Notes: generated by a model from the sequence alone, not told the origin. Shown: positions 14,463 to 22,492, counted from the stretch's first letter. The stretch: DNA of 23,654 nucleotides from JAHEFX01 sp964614585 (GCA_964614585.1 CAZTLW010000022.1:1-23654), one strand, 5' to 3'. Numbers and translations are program-made.

Positions 14463-16604
14463 CTAGGGCGTGGTGGTCGTGACGGTCGGGGGGGTGGTCG
14501 TCGGCGTCGTTGGTGGTGGCACGAACTCGTACAGGGTCACCGTCACCGTCTGGCCGAGCGTCACCTCGACGCCGGCGGCGGGGCTCTGGCTGGCGACGAG
14601 GCCGTCCAGCAGTTCGTCGGGGGTCTCGGCGGTGTTGGGGCTGACCGCGAACGCGAGTCCCACCGAGTCCAACTCGAACTCGGCCTCCTGCTCCGACAGG
14701 CCGGTCACCTCGGGCACCAGCACGGTCAGGACCGGAGCCACGCCGATGAACACGGTCACCTCCTGCCCGGGTGTCAGCTCGGTGCCCGCCGACGGCACCT
14801 GCTCGGCGACGAGCCCGTCGTACTGCTGGGACTCGACCGTGGAGTCCGACACCCGCAGGACGAGCCCGAGAGGCGCGAGCTCGGCCTCGGCCTGTGACTG
14901 GGACAGTCCGACGAGGTTGGGCACCGCCCGGGGGGCGGGTCCCTCGGAGACGAAGACGGTCACCGTCGAGCCGATGTCGATGGGGCCCGGGCCCGGGTCG
15001 GTGCGGACGACGAAACCCTCGGCGACCTCCTCGCTCGGCTCGGATCGCTCCACGACCGTCATCCCGGCCTGCTGCAGCTCGAAGCGGACCTCGGACAGCA
15101 CGCGGCCGGTGTAGTTCGGCAGGTCGAAGGTGCCGGGACCGCTGGACACGGCGACGTCGACGGTCGAGCCCACCGGTGCGTCGGAGCCGGCGGTCGGGTC
15201 GGAGCCGACCACCAGGCCGGCCTCGAACTCCTGGCTCGGGACCTGGGAGACGGTGCCGAGCTCCAACTCGGCGTCGCCGAGTTCCACGAGGGCGTCGTCG
15301 ACGGTGAGGCCGGTGAGATCGGGCACCTCCACCGTGTCGACCCCGGCCGAGACCTGCAGGCGGATCGTCGAGCCCTCCTCGGCGAGCTCACCCGCCGGGG
15401 GGTCGGTGCCGATCACGAGGCCGGCCTCGACGTCGGGGTCGGCAACCTGTTCGGGCTGCACGACGAACCCGAGCTCGGTGAGGATCGAGGTCGCCGCGGC
15501 CTCGGTCTGGCCGGCCACGGCGGGTACCTCGATGGTGGGTGGCGCGGCGTCCTCGTCGCCGTTGCCGAGCAGGCTGAACACGAGCCAGACGCCGAACACC
15601 AACACGGCGAGCATCACGAAGGCCGTGATGATGAAGGGGAGCTGGCTGCCCGGTTCGTCCTCGACCTCCCGGTAGGCCTCGCCGGGCGGGGCGGTCGGTG
15701 GCGCGGCGATGGCGCCATCGAGCACCCGGGTGGCGTCGTCGGCGGCGGCCCCGGCCGCGGCGCCCGCCACTGCGGCGGCGGCGATCGGCGGCTCCCCGGC
15801 CATGGCCGCCAGGAGGTCCGCCCGGAACGACTCGGCGTCCTGGTAGCGGGCGTCGGGACTCTTCTGCAGCGCCTTCATGACGACGGCGTCGAGGTTCTCG
15901 GGAACCTCCGGGTTGACCTGTCGTGGCGGGGTGACGGGGGCGCTCACGTGCTGATAGGCAACCGCCACCGGGCTCTCGCCGCGGAAGGGCACGGTGGCGG
16001 TCAGCATCTCGTAGAGCACCACGCCGAGGGCGTAGAGGTCGGAGCGGGCGTCGGCGCTCTGGCCCTGGGCCTGTTCGGGGGAGAAGTAGGTGGCCGTCCC
16101 GATGACGGCTCCGGTGCGGGTGAGTTCCAGCGAGTCGTCCCAGGCCCGGGCGATGCCGAAGTCGGTGACCTTCACGGTCCCGTCGGCAGGGATGAGGATG
16201 TTGCCGGGCTTCACGTCGCGGTGAACGAGACCCGCATGGTGGGCGACGGCGAGCGCGGCCGCGACCTCGGCGGCGATCTCGCTGGCCCGTCGGGGGAGCA
16301 GCGCCCCCTCGGACTTGAGGATGTCCCGGAGGGACCGGCCCTCGATCAACTCCATGACGATGAAGTAGGTGGAGCCGTCCTGGCCCCAGTCGTACACGGA
16401 GACGATGTTCGGGTGCGACAGGTTGGCGGCGGCCTGCGCCTCGCGCCGGAAGCGTCGCACGAACGACTCGTCGTTCGAGAACTGGGCGTGGAGCACCTTC
16501 ACCGCCACGCGGCGGTTGAGGGCACGGTCACGCGCCTCCCAGACGTCTGCCATCCCCCCTCGGGCGATGTGTGACGTCAGCTCGTAGCGATCGGCGAGGA
16601 GGTG
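14463..16604 (-). CDS. pknB: Ser/Thr protein kinase with five PASTA domains, PknB-like (5' end in gap)
   Basis: Transmembrane sensor kinase that in relatives binds muropeptides or lipid II and phosphorylates cell-wall and division proteins. Seen, starting in the gap at HLLADRYEL: glycine loop ARGGMADVWEA, VAVKVLH, catalytic loop LVHRDVKPGNIL, DFGIAR, activation loop with several Thr (LTRTGAVIGTATYFSPEQ), a membrane helix (PFIITAFVMLAVLVFGVWLVFSL), and five PASTA repeats opening VPAVAG, VPDLTG, LPNYTG, VPNLVG and VPEVTG. It ends in a Pro/Thr-rich tail. Comparison with mycobacterial PknB suggests only a few N-terminal residues are lost in the N run. It follows pbpA in the operon, the mycobacterial order except that pknA, if present, would have to be in the gap. 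Confidence 0.95.
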   Translation of the reverse strand, partial: HLLADRYELTSHIARGGMADVWEARDRALNRRVAVKVLHAQFSNDESFVRRFRREAQAAANLSHPNIVSVYDWGQDGSTYFIVMELIEGRSLRDILKSEGALLPRRASEIAAEVAAALAVAHHAGLVHRDVKPGNILIPADGTVKVTDFGIARAWDDSLELTRTGAVIGTATYFSPEQAQGQSADARSDLYALGVVLYEMLTATVPFRGESPVAVAYQHVSAPVTPPRQVNPEVPENLDAVVMKALQKSPDARYQDAESFRADLLAAMAGEPPIAAAAVAGAAAGAAADDATRVLDGAIAAPPTAPPGEAYREVEDEPGSQLPFIITAFVMLAVLVFGVWLVFSLLGNGDEDAAPPTIEVPAVAGQTEAAATSILTELGFVVQPEQVADPDVEAGLVIGTDPPAGELAEEGSTIRLQVSAGVDTVEVPDLTGLTVDDALVELGDAELELGTVSQVPSQEFEAGLVVGSDPTAGSDAPVGSTVDVAVSSGPGTFDLPNYTGRVLSEVRFELQQAGMTVVERSEPSEEVAEGFVVRTDPGPGPIDIGSTVTVFVSEGPAPRAVPNLVGLSQSQAEAELAPLGLVLRVSDSTVESQQYDGLVAEQVPSAGTELTPGQEVTVFIGVAPVLTVLVPEVTGLSEQEAEFELDSVGLAFAVSPNTAETPDELLDGLVASQSPAAGVEVTLGQTVTVTLYEFVPPPTTPTTTPPTVTTTTP

Positions 16605-16704
16605 NNNNNNNNNNNNNNNNNNNNNNNNNNNNNNNNNNNNNNNNNNNNNNNNNNNNNNNNNNNNNNNNNNNNNNNNNNNNNNNNNNNNNNNNNNNNNNNN
16701 NNNN
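16605..16704. other. 100-N scaffold gap with real missing sequence
   Basis: Exactly 100 N, a placeholder length. Unlike the first gap, the flanks share no overlap. The missing DNA must encode the end of pbpA (roughly 90 residues, including the KTG motif) and the first residues of pknB, so the true gap is at least about 280 bp. It could be much longer if pknA lies here as in mycobacteria. Confidence 0.9.
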
Positions 16705-17890
16705 CCATCATGTCGGTCAGCTGCCCGGCGGTCGTCTCCGAGATCGCCCGGCCGAGCACCTCCGGTGCGGTGGTCGACTCGACGCCGCCGTCGGCGTCGA
16801 ACACCGTCCCGACGAGGAAGGGGCGGAGCCGCTCGCCGCCGGCGGCGATGGTGGCGACCACCGACGCCATCTGGAGCGTGGTGGCCCTGGCGTCCCGCTC
16901 TCCGATCGCGGTCTGGGCGAGGGCGGCGAGGTCGTCACCGGGATCGGGAAATGGCGATATCGAGACCGGCAGGTCGGTCTCGATCTCCGTCGTCCACCCG
17001 AAGGCCTCCGCGGTGCCGACCACCGGATCCGAGCCGAGCTCGATCGCCAGCTCGGCGAACGGGATGTTGCACGACCGGACGAGGGACTCCGCCAGCGTCA
17101 CCTCCCCACCGCCGGCGCAGGTGCCGCCACCGGGGTTGCGCAGCACCGCCGTGGATCCCGGCAGGGGGAGCTCGTCGGGGTCGGGGAGGGTGCTGGACGG
17201 CAGCCACTCGCCCGACTCGAGGGCGGCGGCGGTGACCACCAGCTTGAACGTCGATGCCGGTGGCGCCAGCACCCGGGCGCCTCGGTCCAACAGGGGCTGG
17301 GTCTCGTCCTCGGCCACCGTCCGGGCGTATGCCGGGTCGGCGACGAAGGCCTGCGGGTCGTAGGAGGGGTGGGAGACCCAGGCGAGCACGGCCCCGGTCG
17401 TGGGGTCGAGGGCGATGACCGACCCCCGCCGTTCGCCCAGCGCCTCGTCGGCCACGCGTTGCAGTGCCGGGTCGATGGTGAGGCCGAGGCTGCGGGGTCG
17501 CAGGTCGCCGCCGAAGATGGCGGTCAGCAGGTCGGAGATGGTCAGGTCCTGACGGCTCCGCAACTGGTCCGAGTAGGAGGCCTCCAGGCCGGATTCGCCG
17601 AAGAGGGCGGTCGTGTGCCCAACCGGCCAGGCGAACGTCGCCCCCTCGGGATAGCGGCGCACGAATCGGCGGTCGGCCCCCTCGACCAGCTCCGAGACGG
17701 CGAGCAGCGAGCCGTCGGCGCCGAGGATCGCCCCTCGCTCCTTGCCGGCCAGCGAGAGCACCACCCGGGGGTTGGCCGGGTCGGTGCGAAGGGCGTCGGC
17801 CCGCACCCCCTGGATGAAGCTGGTCGCCAGGGCGAGCAACCCGAACCCGATGAAGATGCCGTACGTCAGGCGGCGGATCGGCCCGTTCAT
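16705..17890 (-). CDS. pbpA: Penicillin-binding protein PbpA (class B transpeptidase), 3' end in gap
   Basis: Peptidoglycan DD-transpeptidase that partners the SEDS protein RodA. 395 codons are visible. Seen: an N-terminal membrane anchor near residues 8-28 (LTYGIFIGFGLLALATSFIQG), then a PBP dimerisation-type region, then the transpeptidase domain with SxxK motif PPASTFKLV (Ser213, Lys216) and SxN motif VRSCNIPFA (Ser273-Asn275). The third motif, KTG, is not present and must lie in the gap. Mycobacterial PbpA is about 490 aa, so around 90 residues are missing. The ATG overlaps the rodA stop (ATGA), so RodA and PbpA are coupled one after the other, as expected for partners. Confidence 0.94.
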
Positions 17891-19176
17891 GCCCGTTCCT
17901 CGTGGGAGACCCGCAGCAACAGGGCGAGGAGCAGGAAGTTGGCCAGCAGCGACGAGCCTCCGTACGACATGAAGGGGAGCGTGATGCCCGTGAGCGGCAG
18001 CAGCCGGACGGTGCCGCCGATGATGAGGATGGCCTGGATCCCGATCACGAACGTGATGCCGGCGGCGAGCAGGCTCCGGAACTGGTCGCGGGCCCGCAGC
18101 GCGATGCCCGCACCGGCCGCCACGAGCAGGCCGAACAGGGCCAGCACCGACAGCGAACCGGTGAGACCGAGCTCCTCGGCGACCGCGGCGTAGATGAAGT
18201 CGGTCGCCGCGAAGGGGATGAGGTCGGGCCGGCCCAGCCCGAGCCCGCTCCCGGTCAGGCTCCCGGCGCCCATGGCGTAGAGGCCCTGCACGATCTGGTA
18301 CCCGGTGCCGAAGGGGTCGTCGAAGGGGCGCAGCCACGCCTCGATGCGGGTCTGGACGTGGCCGAAGGCGAGCCAGGCACCCGCCGCCCCGACCGCGAAC
18401 AACGCCGCCCCCGACACGAGGTAGCCGCCATGGCCGGTGGCGGCGTACAGCATGGTGACGAAGGTGGCGAACAACAGCAGCGACGCCCCGAGGTCCCGCT
18501 GGACGACGAGGACGACGAAGGCCCCCGACCAGGCCACCAGCACCGGGACGAGGCGCCGGAGGTCGGCCATACCGAAGCGGCCGGCGCTCGCCACGGCGGG
18601 GATCGGCCGGCGGTCGGCGAGGAGCGACGCCAGGAAGAGGATGATCGGCAGCTTCGCCAACTCGCCGGGCTGGAACTGCACCGACCAGGTGCCCACCCCG
18701 ATTTGCACCCACAACCGGGAGCCGTTGATGGTCCGACCGGCGATCGGGAGGATCCCGTCGTCGGGGAAGAGCGGCAGGAGCAGCAGCACGCCGCCGAGCA
18801 CCAGCAGTAGGTAGCGGTATCGGGCGAGGGTGGCGAGGCCGGTCCGCCGCAGGAGGGCGAGCAGGCCGATCGCCGCTGCCGAGGAGACGAGGAACCACCA
18901 ACGCTGCCGCCCGGCCAGGCTCGGGTCGAGGCGATGGACCTGGACGAGGCCGATGGCTCCGAGGGCGGCGGCGGCCACGACCGGGTAGGTGATGGCCCGG
19001 GGAGCGAGGAGGCGGACGGCCACCAACAGTCCGCCCCAGGCGAGGGCGAAGACGAGGAACGTGAGCCCCACCTCGGCGTCGAGGGGTTGGCCCCGGGCGA
19101 CGTTGACGAAGGCCATCCCGAAGCCGAGGAGGATCACCGCCACGGCGACGGCGGTGGTCTCGAGGCGGCGCGTCAC
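17887..19176 (-). CDS. rodA: SEDS-family peptidoglycan glycosyltransferase RodA/FtsW
   Basis: Polytopic membrane glycan polymerase, 429 aa, that links lipid II into peptidoglycan strands together with its class B PBP. Seen: about ten hydrophobic segments, NGSRLWVQIG followed by FQPGELAKLPIILFLASLLA (conserved PxELAK), VVQRDLGASLLLFATF with the conserved Asp, ATDFIYAAVAEELG and the C-terminal LPFMSYGGSSLLANFLLL. These are hallmark SEDS motifs. The GTG start overlaps the pstP stop as GTGA, and the stop overlaps the pbpA start as ATGA. Placement next to pstP and pbpA points to the RodA member rather than FtsW, which normally sits in the dcw cluster with murG. A longer in-frame reading upstream only shadows pstP. 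Confidence 0.95.
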   Translation of the reverse strand: MTRRLETTAVAVAVILLGFGMAFVNVARGQPLDAEVGLTFLVFALAWGGLLVAVRLLAPRAITYPVVAAAALGAIGLVQVHRLDPSLAGRQRWWFLVSSAAAIGLLALLRRTGLATLARYRYLLLVLGGVLLLLPLFPDDGILPIAGRTINGSRLWVQIGVGTWSVQFQPGELAKLPIILFLASLLADRRPIPAVASAGRFGMADLRRLVPVLVAWSGAFVVLVVQRDLGASLLLFATFVTMLYAATGHGGYLVSGAALFAVGAAGAWLAFGHVQTRIEAWLRPFDDPFGTGYQIVQGLYAMGAGSLTGSGLGLGRPDLIPFAATDFIYAAVAEELGLTGSLSVLALFGLLVAAGAGIALRARDQFRSLLAAGITFVIGIQAILIIGGTVRLLPLTGITLPFMSYGGSSLLANFLLLALLLRVSHEERA

Positions 19177-19877
19177 CGCTCGACGTCGACCACGAGGACC
19201 GTGATGTTGTCGTGGCCGCCGGCGGCGTTGGCGGCCTCGACGAGGGCCCAGGCGGCCTCCTCGGGGGTACCGGTCGAGAGCAGTGCGGCGATCCGGTCGT
19301 CGCGGACCATGCCGTTCAGTCCGTCCGAGCAGAGCAGCAGGCGGTCCCCCGGGGCGAGCTCGGCCTCGAACTCGTCGACCGTCACCGACGGGGCCACCCC
19401 CACGGACCGGGTCAGCATCCCTCGCCGGGGGTGGGTCTTGGCCTCGTCCTCGGTGATGGCGCCCACCGCCAGCCATTCGGCCACGACCGTGTGGTCCTGG
19501 GTGAGTTGGGTGAGCTCGTCGTCGCGCCACAGGTAGGCGCGGCTGTCGCCTACGTGGGCGAATCGGCCCTTGCCGTCGGCGTCGAGGTCGGCGAGGGTCA
19601 CCGTCGTGCCCATGCCCGCCAGTTCGGGGCGGGCGCTGGCGAGTGCGTGGACCGCCCGATTGGCGGCCTCGATCCGGGCGGCGCCGGGCTCGGGGGAGGC
19701 GAGGACGGCGTCGAGGGCGGTGGCCGAGGCGACCTCGCCGCCGGCGGCGCCGCCCATCCCGTCGGCGACCACGCCGAGCAGCGCCTCGCCGCTCCCCGCC
19801 GTGGCGGGGTGCACCGAGTCCTGGTTGGCCGACCGAACCCGGCCGACGTGCGTGGCGGCGGCCCACGTGTATCTCAT
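19173..19877 (-). CDS. pstP: PP2C-type Ser/Thr protein phosphatase PstP, catalytic domain only
   Basis: Metal-dependent phosphatase expected to reverse PknB phosphorylation. 234 aa. Seen: RSANQDSV (Asp20), GVVADGMGGAAGGEVAS (Asp39, Gly40), MGTTVTLADL, HVGDSRAYL (Asp111), LTQDHTVV, LLCSDGLNGMV (Asp185) and GGHDNITVLVV (Asp223), the full set of PP2C metal ligands and motifs. Unlike mycobacterial PstP (over 500 aa with a membrane helix and outer domain), this protein stops right after the catalytic domain and is predicted to be soluble. The ATG at 19877 has GAGGGGAG seven bases upstream (19885-19892 on the plus strand), the only strong ribosome site inside this operon. It is separated from fhaB by 109 bases, so it may have some independent expression. 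Confidence 0.95.
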   Translation of the reverse strand: MRYTWAAATHVGRVRSANQDSVHPATAGSGEALLGVVADGMGGAAGGEVASATALDAVLASPEPGAARIEAANRAVHALASARPELAGMGTTVTLADLDADGKGRFAHVGDSRAYLWRDDELTQLTQDHTVVAEWLAVGAITEDEAKTHPRRGMLTRSVGVAPSVTVDEFEAELAPGDRLLLCSDGLNGMVRDDRIAALLSTGTPEEAAWALVEAANAAGGHDNITVLVVDVER

Positions 19878-19986
19878 CGGGCTGCTCCCCTCTACGGCGA
19901 TGCCCTCGACCCGGTACGACCCGTGCGCCGGGTCGGGTCGGCGGCATACGGTACCGCCCCCGGGGGCATCCGGCAGGCGCTAGACG
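19878..19986 (-). other. Leader region between fhaB and pstP
   Basis: The only sizeable gap inside the operon. It holds the pstP ribosome site GAGGGGAG, a 7-bp stem (CGACCCG with CGGGTCG, five-base loop) and the 12-base palindrome GCCCCCGGGGGC. A 25-codon ATG frame (19969 down to 19892) ends in TAG inside the ribosome site. It could be a leader peptide or chance; nothing else supports it. Confidence 0.3.
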
Positions 19987-20397
19987 TCAGCGGATCTCCA
20001 TCACGGTCTTGCCGACCTGCACCGCGTCCCCCCGTTTGACGGTGATGGGGGCGGTCACCCGGCGGCCGTTGAGGTAGGTCCCGTTCGTCGACCCGAGGTC
20101 GTGGAGCACCAGGCGGTCCTCCTCGGCGACGAAGCGGAGATGGAACTCCGAGGCGTAGGGATCGTCGAGGTGCACGTCGGCGTCGTCGCCGCGGCCGAAC
20201 GTGAGGGCGTCCTTGACGGTGTGGGTGGCCCCGGCCTGGGTCTCGGAGCGGACGATCACCACCTCGGAGGCGGGCCGGCTGGCGGTGCGGGTGATCGGAC
20301 CCACGTGGCGGCCCATCGCCCGTGCCACCTGGATGACGTAGAGGACGAGCAGTCCCAGGAAGACGAGCCTGAGGGCGGTGAGGATGAGGTCCGTCAT
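19987..20397 (-). CDS. fhaB: Membrane-anchored FHA-domain protein FhaB/FipA-like
   Basis: 136 aa. The N-terminal hydrophobic helix (LILTALRLVFLGLLVLYVIQ, about residues 4-23) anchors a C-terminal forkhead-associated domain that reads phosphothreonine. Seen: TFGRGDDADVHLDDPYASEFHLRF with the conserved GR and the H of the FHA core, then LHDLGSTNGTYLNGRRV, the standard SxNGT loop. In mycobacteria the equivalent (Rv0019c) is a PknB-pathway protein linked to cell division and oxidative stress. The first FHA Ser of the common S..H motif is Ser162-like in relatives and present here as 'ASEFH'. The ATG overlaps the fhaA stop (ATGA). Length is close to the mycobacterial protein. Confidence 0.9.
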   Translation of the reverse strand: MTDLILTALRLVFLGLLVLYVIQVARAMGRHVGPITRTASRPASEVVIVRSETQAGATHTVKDALTFGRGDDADVHLDDPYASEFHLRFVAEEDRLVLHDLGSTNGTYLNGRRVTAPITVKRGDAVQVGKTVMEIR

Positions 20398-21047
20398 TGC
20401 GTCGTCATTCTGGCCGTGACGGCCCCGAAGGTGACCTCGTCGCCCTCGGTCAGCGTCGTCGCTGCGGTGACCGGTCGTCCGCCGACCCTCGTGCCGTTGG
20501 CGCTCCCGAGGTCGACGATCCGCACGTCGCCGTCCTGCCGCCACAGCAGGGCGTGTCGCCGGGAGACGGAGTCGTCGGCGAGTCGCACGTCGGCCCGCTC
20601 GCCCCGCCCGACGACCAGGCGGTTGTCGACGAGGGGGTGGCGGACGTCGCCCACCACGAGGTGTCCCCAGGACGGCCGCGGGCCGGGCCGTCGGTCGGTG
20701 CGAACCCGGGGATGGCCGCGGGGGGCATCGTCGAGGGCGACGACGCTGACGGAGGCCGGCCCTCCGAGCCGCCACCCGCGTCGGGCCGCCTCGTCCTCCA
20801 GCGCGGCGGCGAGCCCTCGACCCAACACGTCCGAGGGCAGGTCGTCGGTGAGGTCGGCGGGGTGGACGCCGATCTCGACGACGTTGGGCGCCGTCGGCCC
20901 GAGTTCGTCCTCGGTCGTGGCGAGGTCGACGGCGCGGACGACCCGACCACCCAACTCGGCGGGCTGGATCGCGCCGGGGAAGACCGCCCCGGCGACCCGG
21001 TCGACCGCCGATTCCAACAGCGCCTCGAGGCGCCGGGCGAAGGACAT
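20394..21047 (-). CDS. fhaA: FHA-domain protein FhaA with N-terminal DUF3662 domain
   Basis: First gene of the growth-control operon, 217 aa. The N-terminal half (MSFARRLEALLESAVDRVAG, then VFPGAIQPAELGGRVVRAV) is the FhaA-N/DUF3662 domain, which in mycobacteria interacts with cell-wall machinery. The C-terminal half is an FHA domain: LVVGRGERADVRLADDSVSRRHALL, with conserved GRG, S-RRH, then VDLGSANGTRVGGRPV. It is short compared with mycobacterial FhaA (over 500 aa) because the long disordered linker is missing. I chose the ATG at 21047 because DUF3662 begins there; the longer reading to 21098 would run through the upstream hairpin. A TATCCT ends seven bases before the ATG, suggesting a leaderless transcript. 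Confidence 0.92.
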   Translation of the reverse strand: MSFARRLEALLESAVDRVAGAVFPGAIQPAELGGRVVRAVDLATTEDELGPTAPNVVEIGVHPADLTDDLPSDVLGRGLAAALEDEAARRGWRLGGPASVSVVALDDAPRGHPRVRTDRRPGPRPSWGHLVVGDVRHPLVDNRLVVGRGERADVRLADDSVSRRHALLWRQDGDVRIVDLGSANGTRVGGRPVTAATTLTEGDEVTFGAVTARMTTQ

Positions 21048-21054
21048 GGGAAGC

Positions 21055-21060
21055 AGGATA
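21055..21060 (-). promoter_or_regulatory. Candidate -10 element of the fhaA-mutY operon
   Basis: Minus-strand TATCCT is seven bases before the fhaA ATG with no ribosome site between, the arrangement of a leaderless mRNA. It directly adjoins a perfect 8-bp inverted repeat (21061-21079) that sits where the spacer upstream of the -10 would be and could bind a regulator. No clear -35 hexamer. Confidence 0.4.
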
Positions 21061-21330
21061 CGGACACCTTCGGTGTCCGCACCCTGCGACGACGACACCG
21101 GCGGCTGGCGCCGCCTACGGCACCGCCGGGCTGCGCCCGGTTACAACACCGGCGGGCGCCCTGCGGGCGCCGCCTACGGCACCGCCGGGCTGCGCCCGGC
21201 TACTGGGGTGGTCCGCCAGTAGCTCGGCGGAGCCGAGCCGTGAGGTAGCCGAGGGCCGGAGGCCCGGCGGCGGTGTCGTAGCCCCGAGCTCGGCTCGGGG
21301 CGGTGTCGTCGGCCGACGCAGTCGGCCGGA
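21061..21330. repeat. Array of short three-base-loop hairpins with a shared linker
   Basis: This 336-base non-coding stretch (21048-21383) is filled with hairpins whose loops are mostly three bases: 21061-21079 (8-bp stem), 21126-21140 (6), 21155-21171 (7), 21185-21199 (6), CTCGGC/GCCGAG near 21222-21236 (6), GGGCC/GGCCC near 21253-21265 (5), CCCCGAGC/GCTCGGGG near 21282-21300 (8), and CGGCCGAC/GTCGGCCG near 21310-21328 (8). A 34-bp segment is repeated exactly at 21107-21140 and 21166-21199. A linker GGCGGTGYCGTMG lies on the minus strand at 21115-21127 and 21174-21186, and on the plus strand at 21269-21281 and 21299-21311. The two halves are therefore inverted relative to each other. No protein gene is supported. 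Confidence 0.8.
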
Positions 21331-21364
21331 GTGGGTTCGATCGGCGTAAGCCCATCGCCCTCGC

Positions 21365-21370
21365 TACCCT
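21365..21370 (+). promoter_or_regulatory. Candidate -10 element of tRNA-Leu
   Basis: TACCCT starts 19 bases and ends 13 bases before the mature tRNA 5' end; no convincing -35 hexamer. Same hexamer as before lgt. Confidence 0.35.
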
Positions 21371-21383
21371 TCCGGGACCACCC

Positions 21384-21467
<84 letters not shown>

Positions 21468-21474
21468 CCCACTC

Positions 21475-22488
21475 ATGTTCCCCGATCTCGACGCACCGCG
21501 CCGGCCCCGGCGGCGTCGCTGGCTCATCCCCCTGGCCATCACCATCATCGCCGTGGCGGCCTGGTGGATCGGCTCGCTCGCCCAGGACGAGTTGACCGTC
21601 GTGGCCTACCTGGAGGACGCCCGCGACGTGGCCGACCGACAGGCACCCAGGGCGGAGACCTTCCGTCAGCTGCTCATCGACGCGTCGGCTCTCCAGATGG
21701 ACCGACAGACCTTCGCCACCACGGTCGACGGCCTGACGGCAGGGATCGAAGCCGACCTCGCCGAGCTCGAGGCGCTCGAGGTGCCCCAGGAGGCGTTCAC
21801 GGTCGACGTCTTCCTCACCCTGGCCATGCAGCGATGGCTGTCGGGCCTCGAGTCTTTCCGTGCCTCCTCGCTCGCCCTCCCGACCGGCGCCGACCTGGCC
21901 GCCCGCACCCAGGTGGCGGAGTCGCTGACCACGTTGCAGGTCGCCGACGCCATGTACGCCGAGTACCTCGTCGAGGTGGCCGAGACGGAGGCGGCCGCCG
22001 GGCTCACGCCGTCCACGCCGGTCGATGTGGAGTACGTGGAGCCGTCGTTCGGGACGCCGGAGGGGATCGACCAGTTCGTCCAGGCGATCCTCGACAACCC
22101 CGAGATGGCGGCTGCCCAGAACCTCGACATCGTCTCGGTCGGCCTCGAGCCGGTGCCCACCGGCGACACCACCGCCGAGGGCTTCCTCCAGTTGCCGGCG
22201 ACCGAGTCGCTGTTGGTGACCGTCGTCGTCCGCAATGACGGCACCGATCCCGAGTCGGGCCTCGAGGTGCGGGTGGTGCTCGCCACCCGGGACTCGGTGA
22301 TCGAGTACTCGAACGTGGCGTCCGTCGGGGAGTTGGCTTCCGCCGGCGGGAGCACGGCCATCGAGTTCGCCGACATCCCGGTGAACGAGAACATCGGCTA
22401 CCGGTTGCGGGTCGAGTTGGCCCGGGCGGGCGGCGGTACCATCGCCGTCGACACGACCGAGCTCGTCGTCTCCCCTGCCTCCGGGTGA
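21475..22488 (+). CDS. Single-pass membrane protein of unknown function
   Basis: 337 aa; I do not recognise a named family. Seen: a short cytosolic N-terminus rich in Arg (APRRPRRRRW), one hydrophobic helix (LIPLAITIIAVAAWWIGSL, about residues 18-36), then a long acidic outer region. This is helical at first (residues about 45-180, many Glu/Ala/Leu), with an Ig-like or CARDB-like beta segment in the last third (ESLLVTVVVRNDGTDPESGL to the end). That is consistent with a surface protein with no visible catalytic motif. The ATG is seven bases after the tRNA-Leu 3' end, leaving no room for a promoter or ribosome site; the basic-then-hydrophobic N-terminus supports this start. Only four bases separate its stop from serS, so the two probably share a transcript. 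Confidence 0.8.
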   Translation: MFPDLDAPRRPRRRRWLIPLAITIIAVAAWWIGSLAQDELTVVAYLEDARDVADRQAPRAETFRQLLIDASALQMDRQTFATTVDGLTAGIEADLAELEALEVPQEAFTVDVFLTLAMQRWLSGLESFRASSLALPTGADLAARTQVAESLTTLQVADAMYAEYLVEVAETEAAAGLTPSTPVDVEYVEPSFGTPEGIDQFVQAILDNPEMAAAQNLDIVSVGLEPVPTGDTTAEGFLQLPATESLLVTVVVRNDGTDPESGLEVRVVLATRDSVIEYSNVASVGELASAGGSTAIEFADIPVNENIGYRLRVELARAGGGTIAVDTTELVVSPASG

Positions 22489-22492
22489 TCCC

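Noticed and set aside
16550..16760. Second N run as another false gap with overlapping contig ends
   Set aside because: The 55 bases on each side do not match, and both flanking genes are truncated, so sequence really is missing.
19892..19969. 25-codon ORF between fhaB and pstP as a real gene
   Set aside because: No ribosome site, no recognisable product, and it ends inside the pstP ribosome site; kept only as a possible leader in the intergenic entry.
21090..21330. Possible CRISPR array
   Set aside because: Repeats are hairpins of differing sequence with short linkers; there is no constant repeat with uniform unique spacers and no cas gene.
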